Assembly: GCA_016714225.1 (NCBI GenBank)
Contig: JADJNS010000022.1
Span: 62,001-126,000 of the forward strand
Length of the DNA stretch: 64,000 nucleotides
Direction of reading: 5' to 3'
Source: Archangiaceae bacterium
Lineage (GTDB): Bacteria; Myxococcota; Myxococcia; Myxococcales; Myxococcaceae
Shown here one piece after another: positions 38,624-50,140 of this stretch (within the stretch, counting starts at the first letter, position 1; the number at the start of each line of letters is the position of its first letter). The notes beneath the pieces are model-generated. The model was given only the letters and a program-made list of their open reading frames with translations. It ran no database searches and was not told where the DNA came from. Both the position numbers and the translations under genes were made by a program.

Positions 38624-39861
38624 CCGGGCAGGGCATGGCGTCGCGCAAGGCCGCGGCGGCGGCGGTGGCGGCGCACGTCGCGGTGCTGAAGGGGCGGCCC
38701 CTGCGCGCGGCGCTCAGCGAGGCGCTGGCGAAGGCCGAGGGGCTGGGCGGCAACGAGCGGCGCTTCGTGGCGTTCTGCACCCGCGAGCTGTCGCGGCACC
38801 TGCGCTGGCTCGATCGCGCGGCGAAAGAGGCCGGGCACGCTCCGTCGTCGTTTCACCTCGAAGAAGATCGCGCGGTGATGCGCTACGCGCTGTGGCGGCG
38901 GTTTCGGCTCGGCGCCGAGGCGGCCCAGGTGATGCGCGAGGTGTCGCTGCCGGGGCCGGTGCGGCCGCGCTCGGTGCCCGACGCGGTGGTGGCCGATGCG
39001 CTGGGCAAGGCGGTGAAGGTGCCCGAAGACGAGCCGGCGCTGGCGCACTCGTTTCCCACCTGGCTGGCCGAGGCGATCGGGTCGCCGCAGGTGATGGAGG
39101 CGCTCAACCGCGAGCCGCGGATCATGATGAAGGTGCGGCCCAACGGCACCCGCGACGAGGTGCAGGCGCTGCTGGCGGCGAAGGGCATCACCACCGCGAA
39201 GGTCGAGGGGGTGGCAGACGCGCTGGTGCTGGAAGACGACGGGCGGGCGATCTTCGAGTCGGGGCCGATGAAGAACGGCCGGCTGGTGGTGATGGACGTG
39301 GGCTCGCAGCGCATCGTCGAGCTGTGCGGCTTGAAGGGCGGCGAGACGGTGATCGACTTCTGCGCGGGGGCGGGTGGCAAGACCATCGCCCTGGCCGACG
39401 CGGTGGGCGAGCACGGGCGGGTGCTGGCGTGGGACAAGTCGCAGAAGCGGCTCGCCGAGGCCAAAGAGCGCACCCACAAACTCAAGCTGCGGCACGTCAG
39501 CTTCCCGCTCGAGCTGCGCATGGACGACGCCCAGCTGGTGCTGATCGACGCGCCGTGCAGCGGCACCGGCTCGCTGGCGCGCGAGCCCGACCAGAAGTGG
39601 AAGCTGACGCCCGAGGCGGTGAAGGACTTCGCGAAGACTCAAGGAGCGATTCTCGACGAGGTGTCGAAGAAGGCGCCGCAGGCGGTGCTGGTCTACGCGA
39701 CCTGCAGCGTGCTGAAGGCCGAAGACGAAGAGGTGGTCGAGGCGTTCGTGAAGCGCTCGAAGCGGTACACCCTCGAGGCGTCGATGCGGGTGTGGCCGCA
39801 AGAGAGCGAAGGCGCCGGCTTCTACGCTGCGCGGTTGACGCCCCTGGGTCGAGCGCGCTAA
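38614..39861 (+). CDS. RsmB/NOL1/NOP2/Sun-family RNA m5C methyltransferase
   Basis: A 415-residue SAM-dependent cytosine-5 methyltransferase. Residues 1-160 resemble the NusB-like N-terminal domain of RsmB. The catalytic domain shows SAM motif DFCAGAGGKTIALADAVG, ID..DAPCSGTGSLAREPDQKW with one catalytic Cys, and LVYATCSVLKAEDEEVV with the second. Both cysteines of the RsmB mechanism are present. The target is probably 16S rRNA (C967-like) by homology. The start is ATG 38614, overlapping the upstream stop by 10 bp, or ATG 38635. Confidence 0.9.
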   Translation: MPVAGQGMASRKAAAAAVAAHVAVLKGRPLRAALSEALAKAEGLGGNERRFVAFCTRELSRHLRWLDRAAKEAGHAPSSFHLEEDRAVMRYALWRRFRLGAEAAQVMREVSLPGPVRPRSVPDAVVADALGKAVKVPEDEPALAHSFPTWLAEAIGSPQVMEALNREPRIMMKVRPNGTRDEVQALLAAKGITTAKVEGVADALVLEDDGRAIFESGPMKNGRLVVMDVGSQRIVELCGLKGGETVIDFCAGAGGKTIALADAVGEHGRVLAWDKSQKRLAEAKERTHKLKLRHVSFPLELRMDDAQLVLIDAPCSGTGSLAREPDQKWKLTPEAVKDFAKTQGAILDEVSKKAPQAVLVYATCSVLKAEDEEVVEAFVKRSKRYTLEASMRVWPQESEGAGFYAARLTPLGRAR

Positions 39862-39874
39862 CCCCCGCGCCGCG

Positions 39875-40243
39875 ATGGCCGACCCGCGTCAGGAGACGCT
39901 CAAGCAGATTCAAGCCGCGTGGGAGGCCGCGCAGGCCCAGCTCGACGAGCTGCGCGGGCAGGTCGAGAAGACCACCCAGCTGGCGCAGGCCAAGGTGTCG
40001 TCGAACTTCCTCGAGAGAGATCTCGACCGGGCCTACCGCGATCTGGGTGAGGCGGTATGGGCCCAGGTGTCGAAGGGCAGGCTGCAGCTGCCGAAAGACC
40101 TGTCGAGCGTGCTCAAGGCCCTCGAAGTCGTGACCAAGAAGATTCAAGAGCAGAACGCCAGCATCAATGATCTGCTGTCAGAAGGCGCCGAGGTCGCGAG
40201 TCGGCTAAAAGGGAAGCTGGCCACCGGAACGAAGAAGCGGTAA
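39875..40243 (+). CDS. Coiled-coil protein of unknown function
   Basis: A 122-residue, almost fully helical protein (TLKQIQAAWEAAQAQLDELR, then VEKTTQLAQAKVSSNFLERD). A short hydrophobic patch (AYRDLGEAVWAQVSKGRLQL) follows, and the end is basic (KGKLATGTKKR). It has no membrane segment. It starts 13 bp after the methyltransferase gene and precedes tRNA-Ala. Similar in style to the coiled-coil protein at 46.6-47.2 kb, but homology is not evident. Confidence 0.78.
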   Translation: MADPRQETLKQIQAAWEAAQAQLDELRGQVEKTTQLAQAKVSSNFLERDLDRAYRDLGEAVWAQVSKGRLQLPKDLSSVLKALEVVTKKIQEQNASINDLLSEGAEVASRLKGKLATGTKKR

Positions 40244-40289
40244 AGACAATGCCCGCAGTTCGCAGCACCCAGAGCCGTACCGAAGCAAT

Positions 40290-40362
40290 GGGGTCATAGC
40301 TCAGCTGGGAGAGCGCCTGAATGGCATTCAGGAGGTCGACGGTTCGATCCCGTCTGGCTCCA
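40290..40362 (+). tRNA. tRNA-Ala(GGC)
   Basis: A 73-nt tRNA. The acceptor is GGGGTCA with TGGCTCC. The anticodon arm is CCTGA-ATGGCAT-TCAGG, anticodon GGC. The T arm is GACGG-TTCGATC-CCGTC. The 3' CCA is not encoded. Confidence 0.97.
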
Positions 40363-40374
40363 CTGAAGTGAGAC

Positions 40375-40412
40375 GAAGCCTCCGGTCAGTCGCCGGGGGC
40401 TTTCGTGTTTTT
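40375..40412 (+). terminator. Rho-independent terminator after tRNA-Ala
   Basis: Stem AGCC-T-CCGG (40377-40385) pairs with CCGG-G-GGCT, loop TCAGTCG, followed by TTTCGTGTTTTT. It is placed 13 bp after the tRNA and just before the promoter of the metal efflux operon. Confidence 0.75.
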
Positions 40413-40424
40413 GGGGAAGTCGAG

Positions 40425-40454
40425 TTGACGCGTGCGTACCCCAAGCACCATAAA
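40425..40454 (+). promoter_or_regulatory. Putative promoter of the czc-type operon
   Basis: TTGACG (40425-40430) and CATAAA (40449-40454) with an 18-bp spacer. The predicted transcription start falls at about 40461, only about two bases before the ATG at 40463, so the first gene may be translated from a nearly leaderless mRNA. Confidence 0.45.
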
Positions 40455-40462
40455 CACGGCTG

Positions 40463-40753
40463 ATGCTGCGCACCGCGCTCGCCGTCGTGCTCTCCGCCTA
40501 CGTCGCCCTCGCGACGGGTGACGTGCCTGGCGCGTGCTCGCAGAGCTGCCCCGACGACGACTCGCAGGGGCAGTGCGCGCCCGACTGCACCGACTGCGCG
40601 TGTTGCCTTCACCTGCGGCTGTCGATGGCGGTGGCCGAGCTGAAGGTGTCGGTGCCGGCGACGGGCGAGGTGGTGCCCGAGCGACCGATGCTCACGCCCC
40701 AGTCGCCCGAGCCGGGCGACATTCTCCACGTTCCGAAGACGCACCTCGCTTAA
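40463..40753 (+). CDS. Small Cys-rich exported protein at the head of the czc-type operon
   Basis: A 96-residue protein with a signal-like N-terminus (LRTALAVVLSAYVALATG). A dense Cys cluster follows (CSQSCPDDDSQG, then QCAPDCTDCACCLH): eight cysteines plus a His within about 30 residues. The C-terminal half is Pro-rich and has no cysteine. It precedes czcC by 81 bp. The Cys cluster could bind metal in the periplasm, acting as a sensor or a chaperone for the exporter. Alternatively it is a structural disulfide knot. I do not know a characterised homologue. Confidence 0.75.
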   Translation: MLRTALAVVLSAYVALATGDVPGACSQSCPDDDSQGQCAPDCTDCACCLHLRLSMAVAELKVSVPATGEVVPERPMLTPQSPEPGDILHVPKTHLA

Positions 40754-40766
40754 GTCGAAGCCTGTT

Positions 40767-40807
40767 CGGGCGCCTGCGGCCTCTTTCACGGCCGCGCAGG
40801 CTGCCCG
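40767..40807 (+). promoter_or_regulatory. Strong intercistronic hairpin between the Cys-rich gene and czcC
   Basis: CGGGC-GCCTGC-GGCC (40767-40781) pairs with GGCC-GC-GCAGGC-T-GCCCG (40790-40807): about 15 base pairs with two small bulges and an 8-base loop. There is no T-tract after it. It could be an attenuator, an mRNA stability element or a weak terminator that sets the ratio of the first gene to czcCBA. Confidence 0.55.
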
Positions 40808-40834
40808 TTCACTTTCACTTTCAAGAGGTGTGTC

Positions 40835-42091
40835 TTGAAGAGCCTTCTCTGGGCTGCGGGCCTGTGCCTCGCCGCTGCACCGCCGTCCCGCGCGCGCGCG
40901 GCCGAAGCCGTGGGTTCACCCTGCGCGGGAGCCATCTCCCGCCACAACGTGGCCGCGTGCGCGGTCTCGGCGAGCGCGGCGGTGCAGGCCGAGCTTGCCG
41001 CCGAAGACGCGGCGCGAGGTCGCCGCGAGGCGGCGAGGCCCTTTCTGCCCTCGAACCCGACGCTGTCGGGCTCGGTGAGCACCCGCTCGAGCGGCGCCCA
41101 GCGGGCCACCAACTGGAGCGTCTCTCTCGGCCAGGAGCTGGAGCTCGGCGGGCAGAGCTTCTTGCGCACCGACGCGGCCGACGGCGAGCTGCGCGCCCAG
41201 GCCCACCGCGTCATCGCCGCGCGCCGGGCCACCGCCGCGCAGGCCTGGGCCGCCTGGTTCGAGCTGCTCGCCACCCGCGAGCGGCTGCAGCTCGGCCTGC
41301 GCCTCGAGCAGGCCACCACCGCGGTGGCCGCCACGGTGCGCGCGATGACCGCCAACGGGCTCACCTCGGAGATCGACGCCGACATCGCCGACACCGCTGC
41401 CCTGCGCGCGTCGCGCGATCGCTTCGCGCTCGAGAGCGGCCTCGCCGCTGCCTCGGCGCGCCTGACCCTGCTGACGGGCGTCTCTACCGACCCAGGGGTG
41501 GAAGGCGCCCTCGACCCGCTGCGGCTGCCGGCGGCGGGTGTCGCCGCCCAGCTCCCCGAGCTGATGGCGCTGGCCGAGCAGCAGGCGGCTGCCGACCGCC
41601 GGGTCGAGCTCTCACGCCGCGAGCGGCTGCCCAACCCCACCGTGTCGCTGTTCGTGCAGAACGACGGCTTCGACGAGCAGGTCTACGGCGTGGGCTTGAG
41701 CCTGCCGGTGCCGCTGCCGCAGCCCGTGGGCCGCACCCGCGCGGGAGAGCTCTGGGAGGCCCGGGGCCTGGCCGACCGGGCGCGCGCCGAGGCGAATCGC
41801 CTGCAGCGCGAGCTCAACGCCGAGCGGGCCGCGGCGACCGCCGAGCTGGACGCGGCCAACAAGACGCGAGCGCTGTATGGCGCAGATCGCGTGCAGCGCA
41901 CCCTGACGCGCCTCGAGAGCATCGCCACCCAGGTGAGGGCCGCCCGCCTGCCGGTGCGCGACGCGCTCATCGGGCAGCAGGCGCTGGTGGAGCAGCTCAA
42001 GGCAGAGATCGACGCGCGCGAGGCCCTCTGTCTGGCCTCGCTGCGGGTCGCCGCGGTGACCGGGGTGGCGCTGGAAGGAGCCGACCTGTGA
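40835..42091 (+). CDS. czcC: Outer-membrane efflux protein, CzcC-like (TolC family)
   Basis: A 418-residue outer-membrane factor of a tripartite metal exporter. It has a signal peptide (LLWAAGLCLAAAPPSRARA), long paired helices with the family's Ala/Arg-rich pattern (AAVQAELAAEDAARGRREAA) and SLGQELELGG. The second half contains LPNPTVSLFVQNDGFDEQ and a strand GVGLSLPVPLPQPVGRTRAG typical of CzcC/CusC. The start is TTG at 40835 with GAGGTG four bases upstream. Its stop overlaps the adaptor gene (GTGA). Confidence 0.9.
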   Translation: MKSLLWAAGLCLAAAPPSRARAAEAVGSPCAGAISRHNVAACAVSASAAVQAELAAEDAARGRREAARPFLPSNPTLSGSVSTRSSGAQRATNWSVSLGQELELGGQSFLRTDAADGELRAQAHRVIAARRATAAQAWAAWFELLATRERLQLGLRLEQATTAVAATVRAMTANGLTSEIDADIADTAALRASRDRFALESGLAAASARLTLLTGVSTDPGVEGALDPLRLPAAGVAAQLPELMALAEQQAAADRRVELSRRERLPNPTVSLFVQNDGFDEQVYGVGLSLPVPLPQPVGRTRAGELWEARGLADRARAEANRLQRELNAERAAATAELDAANKTRALYGADRVQRTLTRLESIATQVRAARLPVRDALIGQQALVEQLKAEIDAREALCLASLRVAAVTGVALEGADL

Positions 42092-43256
42092 AGCCCTCGA
42101 GCCGGTGGTTGATTGCGGTGCTGGCGCTGAGCGGGTGCAAGAAGGCCGAGCCGGCCGAGAGCGCGGGCGTGCCGGCGGGTGAGCACCGCGACGAGCAAGA
42201 GCATGGCGAGCTGCCCAGCCAGCTCGCCGTCACGCCCGAGATCGCGCGCGAGGCCGGCATCGAGACGCAGGTGGTGAAGCGCGCCGCGCTCGCCAACGCG
42301 GTCGCGCTGCCGGGTGAGATCGCCGCCGAGCCCGACCGCACCGCGCGGGTGTCGACGGTGACCAGCGGCACCCTCGAGCAGGTCGACTTCAACGAGGGCT
42401 CTACGGTGAAGAAGGGCGACGTGCTGGCGGTGCTGCGGGTGCCCGACGTGGGGCGGCTGCGTGGCGCCCTGGCGGCCACCACCGCCAAGGCCAAAGCGGC
42501 CCGCGCCAACACCGAGCGACTTCGGGCGCTGCGCGAGAGCGGGCTGGGGGCCGAGCAGGCGGTGGTCGATGCCGAGGCCGAGACCCACGCGCAAGAGTCC
42601 GAAGCGCGGGCGCTGGGCGAGCAGCTGCAGGCGATCGGGGCCACCGCCGAGGTGGGTGGCTTTCGCGTGCCGCTGCGCGCGCCGATCTCGGGCAGCGTGG
42701 TGTCGCGCGACGCGGTGGTGGGGCAGCCGATCAGCGCCGACCGGGTGCTGGCCACTGTCGTGGATCTCACCGAGGTCTGGTTCCTGGGGCGCGTCTTCGA
42801 GAAAGACCTGGGCCGCCTGCGGGTGGGCGCCCGGTGCGAGGTGCAGCTCAACGCCTTTCCCAGCGAGCGCTTCGAGGGCACCGTCGATCACGTCGGCCAG
42901 CAGACCGACCCGGTGGCGCGCACGCTGACCGCGCGCATTCGCCTGGCCAACCCGGCCGGCAAGCTGCGGCTGGGCCTGTTCGGCACCGCGCACGTCGAGG
43001 TGGCCGAGGCGAACGGCTCGAGCCCGCAGATGGTGGTGCCGCGCGGCGCGGTGGCCGAGGTGGGCAAGCGCAGCGTGGTCTTCGTGAAGGCGAAAGACGG
43101 CGACTTCGTGGTGCACGCCGTCACCCTGGGAGACGCGGCGCTGGGGCAGGTGCAAGTGCTCTCGGGGCTCGACGAAGGCGAAGAGGTGGCCGTGCGCGGC
43201 GTGTTCACCCTGAAGAGCATGCTGCTCAAGGCGACGCTGAGCGAGGACGAGCACTG

Positions 43257-43257
<1 letters not shown>
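42088..43257 (+). CDS. czcB: Periplasmic adaptor of RND metal efflux, CzcB-like, lipoprotein
   Basis: A 389-residue membrane-fusion protein. The signal peptide ends VLALSG-CKK, so it is lipid-anchored. A His/Glu-rich spacer (EHRDEQEHGELP) could bind metal. Lipoyl-like halves VSTVTSGTLEQVDFNEG and APISGSVVSRDAVVGQPISA flank a helical hairpin (about residues 130-190). Beta-barrel and membrane-proximal domains follow (EVWFLGRVFEKDLGRLRVGA). The GTG at 42088 overlaps the czcC stop. It links CzcA to CzcC. Confidence 0.92.
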
Positions 43258-46388
<3,131 letters not shown>

Positions 46389-46582
46389 AGTCGCGGGTGA
46401 AGTGGGCCTGATCGTAGTACCCGAGCTCGCGCGAGATCTGCCCCGGGCTGCTCGAGCTGGGCGACCGACTCGCACAGGCCGTAGCGCCGAATCACCGAGG
46501 GGGTGGTGTTCTCCGTCAACCAGCGCAAGCTCGACTCGCAGCCCCTGCCGCTGCCTGACCCGGTGGCACCGCCGCTGCCGCA

Positions 46583-47197
46583 TTGACGGCGCGTTTCGCG
46601 TGGCAACCGGGGCGGTTCGATGACATTCACAAAGCCGCCTGGAGGCCTGCCATCAGCAAGCGCAACGAGACGAAGAGTGAGTTGGTGCACGCCGCGTCGG
46701 AGCTCGATGACGAGCTGGCCCGGTTCGAAGAGGGTGTGGCTGCGTTCAAGAAGCTCTCTTTGAGCTCGAAGAAGGCGCTCGACCGGGCCGGCGCGATGCT
46801 CGAGGAGCTCGCCCAGAGCGAGCAGAGCATGGGCACCCAGGTGCAGGCGCTGGTGGCAGCCATTCAGGCCACCCGCGACCGGCAGCTCGAGCGGGTCACG
46901 GTGGTGCGCGAGAAGGCGGAAGAGCTGAAGAGCCGCTCGGTCGAGTTCCGCGATCTGATCGTCCAGTTCGAGGCGCTGGGCACCGGGGCAGCGGCGCTGA
47001 ACGCGCGGCTGCAGTCAGACAAGCCCGAGATCGTCGATGTGCTCGACGAGGTCAGCGCGCTGGGCGGCAAGGCCGAGGCGCTGCTGGCGCAGGCGCGCGA
47101 GAAGGGGTTCGACGACGTCGCGCACCTCGCCGACGGCCTCAAGCAGCAGCTCACCGCGCTGCGCGGCAAGCTTGGCAACAAGGTGACGCCGAGCTGA
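46583..47197 (+). CDS. Coiled-coil protein of unknown function
   Basis: Up to 204 residues, nearly all helix: SELDDELARFEEGVAAFKKL, ALDRAGAMLEELAQSEQSMG and LERVTVVREKAEELKSRSVE form a long coiled coil. There is no membrane segment. The start is uncertain. TTG 46583 opens the frame but its first 20 residues look noncoding. A good GGAGG (46642-46646) sits before an ATC codon at 46651, where the helix begins (SKRNETKSELVHA). TTG 46680 and GTG 46683 are other options. Function is unknown. Confidence 0.72.
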   Translation: MTARFAWQPGRFDDIHKAAWRPAISKRNETKSELVHAASELDDELARFEEGVAAFKKLSLSSKKALDRAGAMLEELAQSEQSMGTQVQALVAAIQATRDRQLERVTVVREKAEELKSRSVEFRDLIVQFEALGTGAAALNARLQSDKPEIVDVLDEVSALGGKAEALLAQAREKGFDDVAHLADGLKQQLTALRGKLGNKVTPS

Positions 47198-47234
47198 GAG
47201 GTGTCGGCCGGCGAGAGCTCCTGGCGGCGCGGGG

Positions 47235-47263
47235 CCGGGCCGGCCGGCCGCGGGCCGGCCCGG
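47235..47263. terminator. GC hairpin between converging genes
   Basis: CCGGGCCGGC (47235-47244) and its reverse complement GCCGGCCCGG (47254-47263) have a 9-base loop. It lies in the 75-bp gap between two converging genes. A short TCATTTTC run follows on the plus strand. Confidence 0.55.
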
Positions 47264-47272
47264 GACTCATTT

Positions 47273-47779
47273 TCAGCCCTTGCGGCAGTAGCCGGGCACC
47301 TTGCCGGCGAAGACGCACTGGGCGCCGCTGGGGCAGCAGACGACGGCGGGTATCTCGCAGTGAAAGCCGGCGGGGCACTGGGAATCTTCGGTGCACTGCA
47401 GGCGCTCGCAGTGGCCGCCCTGGCAGGTGCCCGCCGAGGTGCCCACGCGACAGTCGTCGTCGCTGGCGCACACCTTGAGGCAGGTGACGATCGACGAGGG
47501 CAGGGTGACGCAGGTGGCGGTGCCCGGGCAGCCGCCGTCGCACGAGGTGGTGCAGGCGTTCGCAGTGAACGACGGGCTGTCGTAGCCGGCCACGTCGTAG
47601 ATCTCGCGGCAGAACAGCCCCGCGGCGCAGTTGGCGGTGGCGCCGCACGGCTCACCCACGCCGCCGTTCTCGAGCGGCTTGGGGGTCGGCTGCGGGCACG
47701 CCTCGCGGTCGCACCCCAAAGCCCAGAAAAGCGACAGCGCCGCGATGCGAAAGAGCACGCGCGGCGCCGCCCACTTCAA
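47273..47779 (-). CDS. Cys-rich lipoprotein
   Basis: A 168-residue lipoprotein. The signal peptide ends WALG-CDREACPQP, and about 17 cysteines follow in the mature protein in a repeated pattern (GEPCGATANCAAGLFCRE, CDGGCPGTATCV, CASDDDCRVG, CTEDSQCPAGFHCE). This is the style of myxobacterial Cys-rich repeat proteins, stabilised by disulfides and often surface-exposed. It starts 4 bp after the FKBP gene stop on the same strand, so they are likely cotranscribed. No enzymatic motif is seen. Confidence 0.85.
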   Translation of the reverse strand: MKWAAPRVLFRIAALSLFWALGCDREACPQPTPKPLENGGVGEPCGATANCAAGLFCREIYDVAGYDSPSFTANACTTSCDGGCPGTATCVTLPSSIVTCLKVCASDDDCRVGTSAGTCQGGHCERLQCTEDSQCPAGFHCEIPAVVCCPSGAQCVFAGKVPGYCRKG

Positions 47780-47783
47780 GACT

Positions 47784-48581
47784 TCACTTGCCCTTGATCG
47801 ACAGCAGCTCGACCTCGAACACCAGGGTCGCGCCGCCGGGAATCTGCGGGGGCCGGCCCTGCTCGCCGTAGGCGATCTTGTACGGGCAGGTCAGCTTGGC
47901 CTTGCCGCCGACCTTCATCTTGCCGACACCTTCCGTCCAGCAGGGGATCACGCCGTTGAGCGGGAACTCGGCCGGAGCGTTGCGCTTGTACGACGAGTCG
48001 AACTCGGTGCCGTCGGTGAGGGTGCCCTTGTAGTGCACGCTGACCGTGTCGGTGGGAGCGGCGGCGGCGCCGCCGCCGACCTTGAGGTGCTTGATGATCA
48101 GGCCCGAGGGCGTCTTCTCGGCGCCGGCTTCCTTGGCCGCGGTCGCCAGGTAGGCCTCGCCCTTCTTGATCTCACCCGACGCCTTCTCTTCGTTCTTCTT
48201 CTTCTCGATCGCCTGGTAGGCCTCGCGGCGGGCCATGAACAGCGCCTGCAGCTTGGGGCGCTGGTCGTCGAACTTCACCCGCTTGGTGGGGGCTTCGGTG
48301 ACCTCGTCGGTCAGGCCCTTCACCACCTCGGCCAGCTCGGCCTTGGTGAGCTGAAACGGAGCGATGTTGCGGCCCAGGTCGAGCCCCAGCGCGTACAGCG
48401 CGTCGTTGAGATCTTTGCCGGTGGGAGCCGCGGCCGGAGGAGGCGCGCCGGGAGGCATGCCACCCGCGGGCGGCGGAGTGCCCGGCTTGGGCTGACCCGC
48501 CGGAGGAGGAGTGCCGGGCTCGGCCGCGAGCACCACTGCGGCACAGAGAACGGCGACGGCCACTGCGAAGTTGCGAAGCAT
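47784..48581 (-). CDS. FKBP-type peptidyl-prolyl isomerase (Mip/FkpA-like)
   Basis: A 265-residue secreted isomerase. The signal peptide ends AVVLAA-EP, followed by a Pro/Gly-rich linker. A helical dimerisation domain of the Mip/FkpA kind spans about 55-160 (ALYALGLDLGRNIAPFQLTK). The FKBP domain is at about 165-262: VSVHYKGTLTDGTEFDSSYK, VIPCWTEGVGKMKVGGKAKL, PYKIAYGEQGRPPQIPGGAT and LVFEVELLSIK. Active-site aromatic and Asp residues (Y, F-D, W, Y) are in place. It acts on exported proteins in the periplasm. Confidence 0.95.
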   Translation of the reverse strand: MLRNFAVAVAVLCAAVVLAAEPGTPPPAGQPKPGTPPPAGGMPPGAPPPAAAPTGKDLNDALYALGLDLGRNIAPFQLTKAELAEVVKGLTDEVTEAPTKRVKFDDQRPKLQALFMARREAYQAIEKKKNEEKASGEIKKGEAYLATAAKEAGAEKTPSGLIIKHLKVGGGAAAAPTDTVSVHYKGTLTDGTEFDSSYKRNAPAEFPLNGVIPCWTEGVGKMKVGGKAKLTCPYKIAYGEQGRPPQIPGGATLVFEVELLSIKGK

Positions 48582-48597
48582 CGGTTGAGAGTTCCTT

Positions 48598-49518
48598 TCA
48601 GTTCTTGAACACGGCCATCACGTCTTTGAGCAGCTTGATCGACTCTTCGCGCGGCCGTTGGAACGCGTTGCGCCCCATGATCGACCCGAACGCGCCACCG
48701 TCTTTGAGGCCCTTGATCTCTTCCATCAGCGCGGGCGTGTCTTTCGCCTCGCCGCCCGAGAAGATCACGATGCGCTTGCCGTTGAACGCGCTCTGCACCA
48801 CGTGGCGCACGCGCTCGGCCATCGTCTTGTCGGGAATGTTGTACTTCTCGAACACCTTCTTCGCCTCGGCCTGCTCGATGTGCTCCTTGGGCGGCTTGAC
48901 CTTGATCACGTGCGCGCCGAGCTGCGCCGAGATCTGCGCCGCGTACGCGACCACGTCGATCGCCTGCTCGCCGTCTTTCGACAGGCCCGAGCCGCGCGGG
49001 TAGGCCCACAGCACGGTGGGCAGGCCGTAGTCTTTCGCCTCGGCGATGAGGTCGCGCAGGTCTTGGTACATGGTGTTGCGCTGCGACGAGCCCGGGTAGA
49101 TGGTGTAGCCGATCGCCGAGCAGCCCAGCCGCACCGCGTCTTTCACCGTGCCGGTGAGCGCCGAGCAGGGCTCGGGGATCTTGGCGAGGGTGTCAGAGTT
49201 GTTGAGCTTGAGAATGAGCGGAATCTCGCCGTGCAGCTTGCCCGCGACCGCCTCGAGGAAGCCGAGCGGCGCCGCGTAGGCGTTGCAGCCCGAGTCGATC
49301 GCCAGCTGCGCGTGGTAGTCGGGGTCGTAGCCGGCCGGGTTGGGCTGAAAGCTGCGCGCCGGGCCGTGCTCGAAGCCCTGGTCGACCGGCAGAATCACCA
49401 TGCGGCCGGTGCCCGCGAGGGTGCCGTGGTTCATCATGCGCGCCAGGTTGGCGAGCACGCCGGGGTTGTCAGAGGGGTACCACGAGAGGATCTGTCGAAC
49501 GCGATCTGAGTGAGCCAT
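48598..49518 (-). CDS. fbaB: Class I fructose-bisphosphate aldolase (FbaB/DhnA type)
   Basis: A 306-residue archaeal-type class I aldolase. Motifs are MVILPVDQGFEHGPARSFQP, CNAYAAPLGFLEAVAG, LKLNNSDTL, AIGYTIYPGSSQ, VLWAYPRGSGLSKDGEQAID, the Schiff-base Lys region GAHVIKVKPPKEH (about residue 207) and FSGGEAKDTPAL. It cleaves or forms fructose 1,6-bisphosphate in glycolysis or gluconeogenesis. The gene precedes the FKBP gene by 16 bp on the same strand. Confidence 0.95.
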   Translation of the reverse strand: MAHSDRVRQILSWYPSDNPGVLANLARMMNHGTLAGTGRMVILPVDQGFEHGPARSFQPNPAGYDPDYHAQLAIDSGCNAYAAPLGFLEAVAGKLHGEIPLILKLNNSDTLAKIPEPCSALTGTVKDAVRLGCSAIGYTIYPGSSQRNTMYQDLRDLIAEAKDYGLPTVLWAYPRGSGLSKDGEQAIDVVAYAAQISAQLGAHVIKVKPPKEHIEQAEAKKVFEKYNIPDKTMAERVRHVVQSAFNGKRIVIFSGGEAKDTPALMEEIKGLKDGGAFGSIMGRNAFQRPREESIKLLKDVMAVFKN

Positions 49519-49539
49519 GGGGCCCGCCCTATAGCAGCC

Positions 49540-50121
49540 TCAATGGCCGGCGTCCGCCTTCGGTGCGTTCTTGTCGACGATCTTGAACGGGTACGTACCG
49601 ATCACGTTTCCCGCCACCTTCACCATCAGCGAGTACTCGGCGGGGCCGCGCACCGGAGTCGGATCCCAGTCGAGCGTGTAGTCGGCTTCATCGGTCTTCT
49701 CGCCGCGGAAATAGAGGGTGCCGCTGCCTTCCATCATCGAGTTTCCCTTCGAGTCGAGGACGGCGAGCTCGATCGAAGCATTCACCTTGGCCGGGCACTT
49801 CACCCGAACCACGGTGGTGAACTTCTCGGTGGTGAACGGGCTGCCGCTGCCGGTGACCTCGTAGGGCGCGCTGGCCTGAGCGCCGTTCGGGCCGCGCATG
49901 AACGACTTGCCGTGCTGCACCTTCACCACTGTCCATTGGGTGTCGGTGGCGGTCTGGCTCGACTCGCTGCTGACCTTCTTTTCTTTCGGTTTCTGCAGGC
50001 CCTCACCTTTGGGAATACCGGCGCCGGTGTCGACGGTGCCCTTGAGCCCCAAATCGAGCTTGGGTTTCTTGTCGGCGGCGAAGGCCAGCGAAGCGATCAA
50101 CACCAGGGGCAGTGCGCGCAT
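49540..50121 (-). CDS. Secreted protein of unknown function
   Basis: A 193-residue protein with a signal peptide (RALPLVLIASLAFA-ADKKP), a low-complexity linker (GEGLQKPKEKKVSSESSQTA) and a beta-sandwich-like domain (TVVRVKCPAKVNASIELAVL, GTLYFRGEKTDEADYTLDWD, YSLMVKVAGNVIGTYPFKIV). The ATG at 50121 lies only 19 bp from the divergent TolC-like start, so each promoter must lie inside the other gene's 5' end or they share a tiny region. Role unknown, periplasmic or outer-membrane-attached. Confidence 0.8.
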   Translation of the reverse strand: MRALPLVLIASLAFAADKKPKLDLGLKGTVDTGAGIPKGEGLQKPKEKKVSSESSQTATDTQWTVVKVQHGKSFMRGPNGAQASAPYEVTGSGSPFTTEKFTTVVRVKCPAKVNASIELAVLDSKGNSMMEGSGTLYFRGEKTDEADYTLDWDPTPVRGPAEYSLMVKVAGNVIGTYPFKIVDKNAPKADAGH

Positions 50122-50140
50122 GATATTGCCCCGACATACC

